The translations under genes and the position numbers were made by a program. From NCBI GenBank assembly GCA_038236705.1, contig JBBRZN010000005.1, forward strand, positions 29,546-93,545: a DNA stretch of 64,000 nucleotides, read 5' to 3'. The notes beneath the pieces are model-generated. The model saw nothing but the letters and a program-made list of their open reading frames with translations. It was not told the origin of the DNA and searched no databases. Each line of letters opens with the position of its first letter. The first letter of the stretch is position 1. Source of the stretch: AC-32 sp038236705 (GTDB lineage Bacteria; Actinomycetota; Thermoleophilia; Gaiellales; Gaiellaceae). Below are positions 1 to 7,587 of this stretch, in pieces.

Positions 1-93
1 GTCGAGAACGCGCACCTCGTATCCGTCGTTCAGAAGCCTCCGGACGAGATGGTGCCCGATGAAGCCGGCACCGCCGGTGACGAGTGCGCGCAT
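1..93 (-). CDS. NAD-dependent epimerase/dehydratase, N-terminal fragment
   Basis: Only the first 31 codons lie in the window; the gene runs off the left edge. The protein starts MRALVTGGAGFIGHHLVRRL, the first beta strand, GGxGFIG dinucleotide loop and first helix of an extended short-chain dehydrogenase. Such enzymes (UDP-glucose 4-epimerase or dTDP-glucose 4,6-dehydratase type) act on nucleotide sugars in the cytoplasm. The asparagine synthetase-like gene ends 23 bp upstream on the same strand, an arrangement common in surface-polysaccharide loci. The substrate cannot be assigned from this fragment. Confidence 0.85.
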   Translation of the reverse strand, partial: MRALVTGGAGFIGHHLVRRLLNDGYEVRVLD

Positions 94-116
94 GGGAGTG
101 TCTTGTTTGCCCACGG

Positions 117-2015
117 CTAGGCCCGCGAGGCTAGCAAGCTTGCGTTCGGCTCTCTGCCGCGGGTGAGACGTGCTTTCCGGAGCCGGTCCTCCCAGGCTGC
201 GAGCGTCGCCAGCATCCAGAGATCGGTTGCTGGAGGCGTCTTCTCCCCGGCGAGCTCGGCCGCCGCACCGCAGTCGACGAGGTCGCTCTCGAGGGAGCCG
301 AACCACTCGCGCGCCTCGGCCCGCCAGGCTCCTTCGAAGTACGCCCCGAGAGGAACTGCGAATCCCCGCTTCAGATTCGAGACCGGCGCGCCGTAGCGCT
401 CGGCCAGCTCGCGAAGGATGATCTTGCCTCGGCGGAGCGACATCAGACGGTGCTCGGAAGCGCGCTCTGCCAATGACAGGAGCGCCTCGTCCAGCAGCGG
501 AACGCGGCTCTCGAGTCCGACTGCCATCGTGGCGCGGTCTTCCTTGCAGAGGAGATCACCGGGCAGGTATGTCCGCAGCTCGAATCGTTGAATCGCGCGC
601 AGCGGCGTCGGGCTCAGCGGCTCCTCGAAGCCGAACCGCTGCGCGACGCGGGTTACGTCCTCGGCCGGATCGGCTGCAAAGCGCAGGGCTGTAAGGCCCC
701 GCGGCGAGGTGAGGCTCCCGACGAGAGCGAGGTACTGATCCGCGTCGCTTCCTCCGCCGGCTCCGGCCAGGCGAGCCACGTAGGAGCCGGCAAGCTGGAA
801 CCGGCCGCGTCGCGCCCATCCCTGAGCCGAGGCTGCGCGTCCTGCTTGCCGCAGCAGCCGAGGCGGTATCCGACCGACGAGCGGACGCAGGCGGTGGGCT
901 CGGTGCCGGTAGTAGCCGGCGAAGAGGTCGTCGCCACCGGTGCCGCTCAGCGCCACCGTCACCCGGGGACGCGCCAGCCGGGCGAGCTCGATCGTGGCAA
1001 CGGCAGAGGGGTCGGCGAACGGCATGTCGTATGCCTGGGCCACAGCGTCCACGGCGTCGCCGAACGAGGACTCGAACTGGGCTACGTGGTGAGGGACGCC
1101 GAGCCGTCTCGCGACACGGGAGGCCGCTCTCGTCTCGTCGTAGTCTCCGTGACCGGCGAAGCCGAGCGAGAACGCCTGCGGGCGCGCGCCGAGCGCCGCG
1201 GCCGCGCACAGGACGAGCGTCGAGTCGAGCCCGCCGGAGAGGAAGACCCCGACCTCGACGTCGGCGACGAGCTGGCGGCGCACGGCGCTGCGAAGCGCGT
1301 GCTCAGCTTCGTCGACGGTGACGGGCTCGGCCTATGCGGCCGCGGTGAAAGGCGTCTGGGCCCAGACGATCTCCTCCTCGGTGCTGTCCCGCCGCTTGCG
1401 GATGGCGGTCCCGGGAGCAATCTGGGCGAGATCGGCGATGCCGGTCGCGGGCGGCGGGACGTAGTGAAAGGCCGCGAAACCTTCCAGGGCGGGCACGTCG
1501 ATCTCACCGTCGCTCAGGCCGGCCCGAACGAGCGCGAACGCGTCGGAGGCAAACGCAAATCGGGCTCCGGTCGTCCGCACGAGCGGCTTGATTCCGAGGC
1601 GATCGCGGGCCAAGAGAACGTCGCCGCTTCGCTCGTCGACGATCGCAAGCGCGAACATCCCGTTGAGGCGCGGAAACACGTTCAGTGCCCACTCCTCGTA
1701 GCCGTGCAGGACGACTTCCGCGTCGCAGCGCGTGCGGAAGCGATGGCCCCGCGCCTCGAGCTCTTTACGCAGGATTTCGTGGTCGTAGATCTCCCCGTTG
1801 AAGACGAGGTGGACATCGCCGGTCTCGTTCGCCAGCGGGTAGACGACCTCGTCCGACAGGTCGATGACGGCGAGTCGCGTCTCGACGAGGGCGACGGAGC
1901 CACGGACCACCGACCAACGCGCGTCGGGGCCGCGCGCCGAGAGAGCGTCTTTCAAGGCGGCAAACGCCGCAGGCACGTCGACCCCGTCGATTTCGAAGCC
2001 CGCGATTCCGCACAC
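117..2015 (-). pseudogene. asnB: Glutamine-hydrolysing asparagine synthetase, interrupted by one in-frame TAG
   Basis: The reading frame from GTG 2015 to 117 encodes about 632 residues, normal for AsnB. It starts (M)CGIAGFEIDG, so Cys2 becomes the N-terminal glutaminase nucleophile after Met removal, and an AGGAGGGGG Shine-Dalgarno lies about 8 nt upstream. The synthetase half has the ATP-pyrophosphatase loop LSGGLDST. The two halves are in the same frame, but codon 1334-1332 is TAG, in the linker between ...PFTAAA and AEPVTVDEAE. No frameshift is needed: one base change restores the protein. As written it would give a glutaminase-only product of about 227 residues and, only by re-initiation near GTG 1283, a synthetase domain. 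Related AsnB proteins in polysaccharide clusters amidate sugar or amino-acid groups. It could be a young pseudogene, a sequencing error or true readthrough. Confidence 0.85.
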
Positions 2016-2031
2016 GACGAACGCCCCCTCC

Positions 2032-3162
2032 TCAGCCGAGCCGGCCTGGCCCACGCGGGACCCGGGCGAACGCTCGCCACGCCGGCTTGCGTACTCCATC
2101 CCAGGTTCGGAGGCCGCTCGTCCAGTTCACCCATTTCTCTTGCTTTGCTGGGCGTTGGTCGAAGAGCAAGAACGAGCACATCGTGTCGATCCTGCCCAGG
2201 CGCGACGCAAGGCGATAGCTCGTGGCGATGTCAGCCGACTGCTTTGGCCGCGACACCACGTAGAACCACCCGAGCGCCTCGTGTTCCGTGTTCCACCCGA
2301 ACTCGTCGACGAAGAGCTGCAGGTGCCGCTTGGGCCAGTAGCGGTCGAGCTGCTGCGCCAGCCAATCCAAGTCGTTGAAGTCAACGCGGCGCGGGCGATG
2401 GCGTAGCGCCATGTTCAAGGGACGCTGGGTGTACGGGTTGATCCCGAACATGTCCAACCGAGGGCGCCGCCCGTTCGGAAGCACCATGTAGCGCAGGAAC
2501 CGGTCCGGCGCGGTCGTGTACTGGTCGTTGTAGCCGCCTTGGTGCACATTGCCGCCGATCACGACGACGTTCCGCCGCGCCGCGTGCATCGAGGCATACG
2601 CTGCGTCGAGCAGCCGGGCGTAGAGGCGCGGGGCTCGGCTCCCTTTGCCGCCTTGTGGCATGAAGTTCAGCGAATTGCCGGGCTCGGAGAACACGAGCCA
2701 GCGGCGGACTTGAGGGTAGTGTCGAACAGCCGCCCCCATGAAGTCCGCGAAGTCCTTCGGGCTACGCGGCACCCATCTGCTGTCCCGCCCCCCGTTCGAC
2801 CAGCCGGGAAAGCCGAGCACGTAGAGGACGGGCTCGATCCCGTTCGCGCGCGCCTGGTTCAAGAAGCGGTCGAGCTCTGCCGGCCACTGGTACGCGGGAT
2901 CGTCCGGCGAAGTCGGGTTGGCGGGTCTAGTTGGAGCGATGGCGGCCCACGAGATCCCGCTCGACCACACACGCACGCCGAGCCGGCGAAGCTCCGGGAA
3001 GATCGGCTGCCCGTTGTGGGTCGGCGAGTCGCTGATGCACTTCGACGGCGCTCGCGCAGCTCCAGTCGCCGGGTGCGCAGGAGCAACCTGCGCGACTCCA
3101 ACCGCGGACAACGCTGCGACCCCAGCAACCAGGACTACCCGTAGGCTTGACCCCCCAAGCAC
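2032..3162 (-). CDS. Secreted glycoside hydrolase-like TIM-barrel protein
   Basis: About 376 residues from GTG 3162. The N-terminus is a signal peptide or anchor (LRVVLVAGVAALSAVGVAQV) followed by a clan GH-A-like barrel. A likely acid/base Glu lies in LVFSEPGNS and a likely nucleophile Glu in LFVDEFGWNT; the strands around them (VRVWSSGISWAAI, PVLYVLGFPGW, DMFGINPYTQ) fit a beta/alpha barrel. I chose GTG 3162 over upstream ATGs (3171, 3207, 3240) because TAGGAT lies 7 nt before it and the signal peptide then begins properly. It ends 17 bp before the asparagine synthetase start on the same strand, so it probably belongs to the same exopolysaccharide locus. The exact family and substrate are unknown. 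Confidence 0.8.
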   Translation of the reverse strand: MLGGSSLRVVLVAGVAALSAVGVAQVAPAHPATGAARAPSKCISDSPTHNGQPIFPELRRLGVRVWSSGISWAAIAPTRPANPTSPDDPAYQWPAELDRFLNQARANGIEPVLYVLGFPGWSNGGRDSRWVPRSPKDFADFMGAAVRHYPQVRRWLVFSEPGNSLNFMPQGGKGSRAPRLYARLLDAAYASMHAARRNVVVIGGNVHQGGYNDQYTTAPDRFLRYMVLPNGRRPRLDMFGINPYTQRPLNMALRHRPRRVDFNDLDWLAQQLDRYWPKRHLQLFVDEFGWNTEHEALGWFYVVSRPKQSADIATSYRLASRLGRIDTMCSFLLFDQRPAKQEKWVNWTSGLRTWDGVRKPAWRAFARVPRGPGRLG

Positions 3163-3169
3163 GCTGAGC

Positions 3170-3175
3170 ATCCTA
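3170..3175 (-). promoter_or_regulatory. -10 element for the glycoside hydrolase gene, leaderless
   Basis: TAGGAT on the minus strand ends 7 nt before GTG 3162, placing +1 at the start codon. It is one of 17 such arrangements in the window. Confidence 0.5.
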
Positions 3176-3251
3176 CAAAAGGCCTTCCAAGCGCTGCGCG
3201 TTCGCATGACCGTAGTCGGCGCACGAACCGGCTCGCGCAACAGACGACGAG

Positions 3252-3275
3252 AAAGGGCCGCTGGCGCAGCCCTTT
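3252..3275 (-). terminator. Stem-loop after tRNA-Leu
   Basis: On the minus strand AAAGGGC and GCCCTTT form a 7-bp stem around a 10-nt loop just after the tRNA 3' end. There is no T-run, so termination strength is uncertain. Confidence 0.45.
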
Positions 3276-3277
3276 GT

Positions 3278-3369
3278 TGGTGCCGGGGGAGGGAGTCGAA
3301 CCCTCACGCCCCCGTGAGGGGACACCTGATTTTAAGTCAGGCGCGTATGACCAGTTTCGCCACCCCGGC
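3278..3369 (-). tRNA. tRNA-Leu (anticodon UAA), CCA encoded
   Basis: Read on the minus strand, the acceptor stem is GCCGGGG/CCCCGGC, the anticodon arm CCTGA-CTTAAAA-TCAGG (anticodon TAA), there is a long class II variable arm with a CCCC/GGGG stem, and the T arm is GAGGG-TTCGACT-CCCTC. The genome encodes the 3' CCA (3278-3280). The anticodon and class match Streptomyces bldA, the tRNA that reads the rare UUA codon in GC-rich actinobacteria. At least two genes here contain a TTA codon: the cyclase/STAND regulator (43949-43951) and the 148-residue protein at 62000 (62018-62020). A TATTCT hexamer ends 7 nt before the mature 5' end. Confidence 0.95.
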
Positions 3370-3383
3370 GCGGCGAAGAATAG

Positions 3384-4091
3384 CTAGAGACCGGCCGGGA
3401 ACTTGTAGCTAGAGGGGATCTTGGCCGGCGGCTTGCCGATCACGAAGGCGATCTCCTGGTGCTTCTTCAGCTGGAGCGCGCGCGGGTCGCCCGCGTAGGG
3501 TTTGCCGTTCACGTAGACACGCCACGGAGTCAGCTCCTTGCAGTAGCCGCCGATGCAGCTCGCGTTGAATCGGACTCCCCAGACGCCGATGAACTGGGCC
3601 AGGTCGAACGTGCGCTTGGTCGGCGACTCGACGTGCATGATCCCGCTCGAGTCGTGCGTGTGCAGCTCGGTCAGGAACTGGCCGTCGTAGATGCCGATGT
3701 TGGCCGGCACCGGCTCCTTCTTGCCGTTCACGAAGATGTCGAGGTGCTGGTGGATGTGCACGACCTGACCCTCGTTCGTGAGGTCGTTCAGGCCGAGCGG
3801 CGCGAGCCGGTCGGGGAGCGTGTCGAGCCCGGGGTTCCACGGCGCGGGGCCGGTCTGCAGGCCGATCAGGTTGCTGTTGTCCGGGATCTTCACGGCCGCC
3901 TTGTCCTTCCCGCTGAAGACGAAGAAGAACAGGATCGCGACGGCGACGGCGACCAGGCCAGACGCCGCGAACGCCATCGAGAGAATCAGGAAGCGGCGAT
4001 CCTCGGGCGAGCGGGGGCGCTTCGGATCCGAGCGCCGCTGGGGTGCCTGAACCTTGCGCGGAGGAGTGGGGGTGCGGGGCTTCTTGGCCAT
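3384..4091 (-). CDS. Membrane-anchored His-rich conserved protein of unknown function
   Basis: 235 residues. A basic, proline-rich cytoplasmic N-terminus (residues 1-32) is followed by one membrane helix at about 34-58 and an extracytoplasmic domain. That domain holds HIHQHLDIFVNGK, LHTHDSSGIMHVE and two cysteines in NASCIGGYCKEL. The spacing of the His residues and the Cys pair suggests metal binding or a small redox site; this is inference. I do not recognise a named family, though similar single-helix proteins occur in related actinobacteria. Start ATG 4091 has TAGCAT 9 nt upstream. It is divergent from the CsbD-like gene; tRNA-Leu lies downstream on the same strand. Confidence 0.8.
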   Translation of the reverse strand: MAKKPRTPTPPRKVQAPQRRSDPKRPRSPEDRRFLILSMAFAASGLVAVAVAILFFFVFSGKDKAAVKIPDNSNLIGLQTGPAPWNPGLDTLPDRLAPLGLNDLTNEGQVVHIHQHLDIFVNGKKEPVPANIGIYDGQFLTELHTHDSSGIMHVESPTKRTFDLAQFIGVWGVRFNASCIGGYCKELTPWRVYVNGKPYAGDPRALQLKKHQEIAFVIGKPPAKIPSSYKFPAGL

Positions 4092-4115
4092 CGGGCGGCG
4101 ATGCTAGCAAGCCCC

Positions 4116-4145
4116 TTGACGACCACCGTGCCGGCAGGTTAGTGT
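4116..4145 (+). promoter_or_regulatory. Sigma-70-type promoter upstream of a leader hairpin
   Basis: TTGACG (4116-4121), an 18-bp spacer and TAGTGT (4140-4145) make the most canonical promoter seen in the window. The predicted start, near 4152, lies at the foot of a terminator-like hairpin. Confidence 0.55.
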
Positions 4146-4150
4146 CCTCG

Positions 4151-4196
4151 CGTCAGATCCGGAAGGCCGAAAGGTTCTCCGGATCTGGCGTTTTTT
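4151..4196 (+). terminator. Intrinsic terminator-like hairpin in the leader of the CsbD-like gene
   Basis: A 13-bp stem (CGTCAGATCCGGA with TCCGGATCTGGCG, one G-T pair) closes a 14-nt loop and is followed by six T. It lies between the promoter at 4116-4145 and the gene at 4246. It therefore acts either as an attenuator or as the end of a transcript of about 45 nt. Confidence 0.7.
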
Positions 4197-4245
4197 GTGG
4201 CCATTGCGCGATACTCGGTGATCACACCACGCAAGGGAGGCCGCA

Positions 4246-4446
4246 ATGAGCTGGTTGGACAAGCTGATGGGCCGCGGGAAGAAGGCGGCAGGCGATCTCG
4301 CGGGCGACAACTCGATGAGGCGCGAGGGCATGCACCAGGAACAGGAGGGCATGGCCTCGGAGCGCGCAGAGAGCGCCGAAGAAGTGGCTCAGAAGGAGCG
4401 CGAGCGCGCCGCTGAGCATCGCGCGGAGCGCACGGACAAGCCGTAA
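4246..4446 (+). CDS. Small CsbD-like stress protein
   Basis: 66 residues, highly charged, with no membrane segment. It begins MSWLDKLMGRGKKAAGDLAGD and continues with an Ala/Glu/Arg-rich helix (RAESAEEVAQKERERAAEHR). This resembles the short CsbD/YjbJ-like proteins that accumulate in stationary phase or stress, but the match is by pattern only. A GGGAGG Shine-Dalgarno lies 6 nt upstream of ATG 4246. The gene sits between two strong intrinsic terminators, so it is a single-gene transcript whose expression probably depends on read-through of the upstream hairpin or on a second promoter between 4197 and 4240. Confidence 0.8.
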   Translation: MSWLDKLMGRGKKAAGDLAGDNSMRREGMHQEQEGMASERAESAEEVAQKERERAAEHRAERTDKP

Positions 4447-4467
4447 GGCGCAGTCTCACGGTGGTTT

Positions 4468-4497
4468 CGAGGGCGGCGAGAGCCGCCCTCGTTTTTT
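4468..4497 (+). terminator. Strong intrinsic terminator after the CsbD-like gene
   Basis: A perfect 10-bp stem (CGAGGGCGGC/GCCGCCCTCG) with a GAGA tetraloop is followed by six T. It separates the small gene from rmuC. Confidence 0.9.
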
Positions 4498-4538
4498 GAG
4501 CAGTGCCGTCCGACGGCGCCTCTAGGGTTCGTCGGCTC

Positions 4539-5573
4539 GTGACTCTCGTGCTGACACTCCTCTTCGTCCTCGCCGGCGCCGGCGGGCTGGCCGTGTGGCT
4601 GAACCGGCGGCTGGGCGACCACGGCGGCATCACCTCGCGCGCTCTCGGCGGGGTCGCGGAGACGATCGACCGGCGCTTCGCCGAGCTCGAGACGAAGGTC
4701 GACCGGCGCCTCGAAGGGCTCGACGGCCGGCTGCTCTCGACCCAGCAGAGCGCGGGCAAGGCCGCGACCGACCTCGTCGAGCGGCTCGGCAAGCTCGACG
4801 GCGCCGCCGCTCAGATGCTCTCGCGCGCGAACGACCTCTCCCGCCTCGAGCAGGCGCTCCGCCCGCCGAAGGCCCGTGGTGGGGTCGGCGAGATCCTGCT
4901 CGGCAACCTCCTGCGCGACTCGCTCCCGCCGGACGCCTTCCATCTCCAGCACACCTTCCGGACCGGCGAGCGCGTGGACGCCGTGATCAGAGTGGACAAG
5001 CTCGTCCCGGTGGACGCGAAGTTCCCGCTCGACAACTTCGAGCGGCTCGTCACCGCAGGCGACGACGGAGAGAAGGCGCTCCATCAGAAGGCCTTCGACC
5101 GGGACGTGAAGCAGCACGTCGACGCGATCGCCTCGAAGTACATCCTCCCGGCGGAGAACACCTACGACTTCGCGCTCATGTACCTGCCCGCGGAGTCGGT
5201 CTACTACGAGCTCGTCTGCGGAACGGGGAACGTCTACGGCTACGCGTTGGGCAAGCGCGTCTTCCCCGTCTCGCCGACGACCCTGCATGCCTACCTGCTC
5301 GTGATCACGCTGGGGCTGAAGGGCCTTCAGATCGAGCAGCACGCGCAGGAAGTGATGGCCTACTGCGGCCAGCTCGGGCAGGACTTCGAGCGGTTCCGCA
5401 CCGACTTCGAGGTCGTCGGCAAGCACCTTCAGAACGCGCAGTCGAAGTACGGCGAGGCCGACCGGCGACTGGATCGGTTCGGCCACCGGCTCGAGCGGGC
5501 GGCGGACTGGCAGGAAGCGGTCGAGCTGCCGGCCGAGGCGCACGAGCTTCCGCGCGCCGTCGACGCCGCCTAG
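4539..5573 (+). CDS. rmuC: DNA recombination protein RmuC
   Basis: About 344 residues. An N-terminal membrane helix (LVTLVLTLLFVLAGAGGLAV) is followed by a coiled coil (about residues 40-105) and the RmuC nuclease-like core: PPKARGGVGEILLGNLL, then RVDAVIRVDKLVPVDAKFPLDNFERL, where VDAKFP carries the conserved Asp/Lys of the PD-(D/E)XK-like fold. RmuC limits inversions at short inverted repeats. A GTG at 4503 is in frame but lies 6 nt after the T-run of the preceding terminator, leaving no room for signals. GTG 4539, with TAGGGT at 4523-4528, is more likely. The gene converges on aconitase. Confidence 0.9.
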   Translation: MTLVLTLLFVLAGAGGLAVWLNRRLGDHGGITSRALGGVAETIDRRFAELETKVDRRLEGLDGRLLSTQQSAGKAATDLVERLGKLDGAAAQMLSRANDLSRLEQALRPPKARGGVGEILLGNLLRDSLPPDAFHLQHTFRTGERVDAVIRVDKLVPVDAKFPLDNFERLVTAGDDGEKALHQKAFDRDVKQHVDAIASKYILPAENTYDFALMYLPAESVYYELVCGTGNVYGYALGKRVFPVSPTTLHAYLLVITLGLKGLQIEQHAQEVMAYCGQLGQDFERFRTDFEVVGKHLQNAQSKYGEADRRLDRFGHRLERAADWQEAVELPAEAHELPRAVDAA

Positions 5574-5589
5574 ACCCTCTCGGCGGACG

Positions 5590-7536
5590 TCAGGCCGTGG
5601 CCGGCTGCTGCTCGCGCAGGTAGCGGATTAGCCCGCCAGCAACCACGATCTCGCGCTCGCGCGGCAGGAGGTCGTGCGTGAGGGTGATCGTGTCGGCGCC
5701 CTCGATCTCGGTCTCGAGCTCGTCCTCGCCCTCCGCGATCGCCCGCAGGCCGGTGATCTGCCAGGTCTGGCCCAGGCCCGCCTTGTCGTAGTCGTGCTCG
5801 TCCTTGAAGAGCAGCGGCACGATTCCCTGGGCGATCAGGTTGCGCCGGTGGATGCGCGCGAAGCTCTTGGCGATCACGACGCGCACACCGAGCTGCAGAG
5901 GTGCGAGCGCCGCATGCTCCCGGCTCGAGCCCTGGCCGTAGTTGTGGCCGGCGACGATGAAGCCTCCGCCCCACTCGTGCGCGCGGCGCGGAAACGCCGG
6001 GTCGCGGAGCTGGAAGGTGAACTCGGCGATCGCGGGCACGTTCGAGCGGTAGGCCATCACGGTCGCGCCGTCGGGCGAGAGGTCGCCGGTCGAGATGTCG
6101 TCGGGGGCCTTGATCAGGACGCGCATCTTCAGCTCCTCCGGCAGCGGCTGCGCCTCCGGCGGCGGCTTGATGTTGGGCCCGCGCGGGATCTCGATCGAGC
6201 TCGCCTCGTCGGCGGGAACCGGCTCGAGGATGTGGGCCTGCACGACCTCGGGCCGGGCAGCCGGGCGCTCGGGAATGTCGACCGCCGGCAGCTCGCGGGG
6301 ATCGGAGATCACGCCGGTGAGCATCGAGGCCGCCGCGACCGCGGGCGAGCAGAGGAAGACCTGATCGTCGGCGGTGCCGCTGCGGCCCGGGAAGTTGCGG
6401 TTGAACGTGCGCAGCGAGTTCGAGCCGGAGGGAGGCGCCTGCCCCATGCCCACGCAGGGGCCACACGCCGGCTCGAGCATGCGAAGACCTGCCATGAGCA
6501 GGTCGACGTAGGTGCCTGAGCGCGTGATCTGGTCGAGGATCTGCCGCGAGCCCGGGGTCGCCGTGGCCGAGACGAGCTTCTCGGAGATCTGGGCCCCGCG
6601 CATCACCGCGCCGCAGAGGGCGAGATCGGCGTACGAGGAGTTGACCGACGAGCCGATGCAGACCTGCGTCAGCTCGGTGCCGGCGACCTCCTCCACCGGC
6701 ACGACGTTGCCGGGCGACGACGGCTTCGCCACGAGCGGGACGAGCTCGGCGAGGTCGATGTGCTCCTCCTCGTCGAAGTCGCCGGTGCCGCCGGTCGCGA
6801 GCTCCGTGAACTCGTCCGTGCGCTGCTGCTCGGTCATCCATGCGCGCGTCTCGTCGTCGGCCGGGAACACCGCGCCGGTGGCTCCGAGCTCGGCGATCAT
6901 GTTCGCGATGGTGCCGCGCTCGGTGTAGCTGAGGCTCGCCACGCCCGGGCCGGTGAACTCGAAGATCGCGCCGCGCCCGCCGCGCACGCCGCGCCGGCGC
7001 AGAAGCTCGAGGATCACGTCCTTCGCCTGGATCCAGGGCCGCTGGAGCTCGTTCTCGAGGAAGACGCCGACGATCTTCGGGCACGGCAGCTCGAAAGCGT
7101 GGCCGGCCATGCAGACGGCCACGTCGAGGCCGCCGGCGCCGATCGCGATCATCGCGCACGAGCCCGACTGCGTCGTGTGGCTGTCGGCCCCGATGAGGGT
7201 CTTGCCCGGCGCGGCGAAGCGCTCGCAGTGGACGTAGTGGCAGATGCCGTTGCCGGGCCGCGAGAACCAGGCGCCGTAGCGGGCCGACATCGCCTGCAGG
7301 AAGCGGTGGTCATCGGGGTTCTTGAAGTCGATCTGGAGGATGTTGTGGTCGACGTAGACCACGGCCGTCTCGACCTGGACGCGCTTGAGGCCGAAGGTCT
7401 CGAACTGCATCATCGCCATCGTCCCCGTCGCGTCCTGGGCGAGCGTCTGGTCGACCCGCAAGGCGATCTCCTGCCCGGGCACGAGCTCCCCGCGCTCGAG
7501 GTGGTCTTCGAGGATCGTGCGCGCGAGAGAGGCCAT
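5590..7536 (-). CDS. acn: Aconitate hydratase (short, about 650-residue type)
   Basis: 648 residues. It interconverts citrate and isocitrate in the TCA cycle. The length and N-terminus (MASLARTILEDHL) fit the short bacterial aconitases often called Aquifex-type rather than the 890-residue AcnA. The 4Fe-4S ligands are visible as the Cys in VCIGSSVNSSYADL and the pair in PACGPCVGMG. Substrate-binding segments include LIGADSHTTQSG, FNRNFPGRSG and AGHNYGQGSSREHAAL, the last being the C-terminal swivelling domain. AATACT ends 7 nt before ATG 7536, so it may be transcribed on its own without a leader. The baeRF-like gene ends 51 bp upstream on the same strand. Confidence 0.95.
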   Translation of the reverse strand: MASLARTILEDHLERGELVPGQEIALRVDQTLAQDATGTMAMMQFETFGLKRVQVETAVVYVDHNILQIDFKNPDDHRFLQAMSARYGAWFSRPGNGICHYVHCERFAAPGKTLIGADSHTTQSGSCAMIAIGAGGLDVAVCMAGHAFELPCPKIVGVFLENELQRPWIQAKDVILELLRRRGVRGGRGAIFEFTGPGVASLSYTERGTIANMIAELGATGAVFPADDETRAWMTEQQRTDEFTELATGGTGDFDEEEHIDLAELVPLVAKPSSPGNVVPVEEVAGTELTQVCIGSSVNSSYADLALCGAVMRGAQISEKLVSATATPGSRQILDQITRSGTYVDLLMAGLRMLEPACGPCVGMGQAPPSGSNSLRTFNRNFPGRSGTADDQVFLCSPAVAAASMLTGVISDPRELPAVDIPERPAARPEVVQAHILEPVPADEASSIEIPRGPNIKPPPEAQPLPEELKMRVLIKAPDDISTGDLSPDGATVMAYRSNVPAIAEFTFQLRDPAFPRRAHEWGGGFIVAGHNYGQGSSREHAALAPLQLGVRVVIAKSFARIHRRNLIAQGIVPLLFKDEHDYDKAGLGQTWQITGLRAIAEGEDELETEIEGADTITLTHDLLPREREIVVAGGLIRYLREQQPATA

Positions 7537-7543
7537 TGGAAGC

Positions 7544-7549
7544 AGTATT
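7544..7549 (-). promoter_or_regulatory. -10 element for aconitase, leaderless
   Basis: AATACT on the minus strand ends 7 nt before ATG 7536; no convincing Shine-Dalgarno is present. Confidence 0.4.
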
Positions 7550-7587
7550 CCTGAAGCGAGCGGCGGCCCGGCGCGGAGCCCCCGGGG

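Noticed and set aside
588..2378. Long plus-strand open frame of about 596 codons opposite asparagine synthetase
   Set aside because: It is a GC-driven shadow; the minus strand carries the recognisable AsnB domains and the plus translation is Arg/Gly/Ala-rich without motifs.
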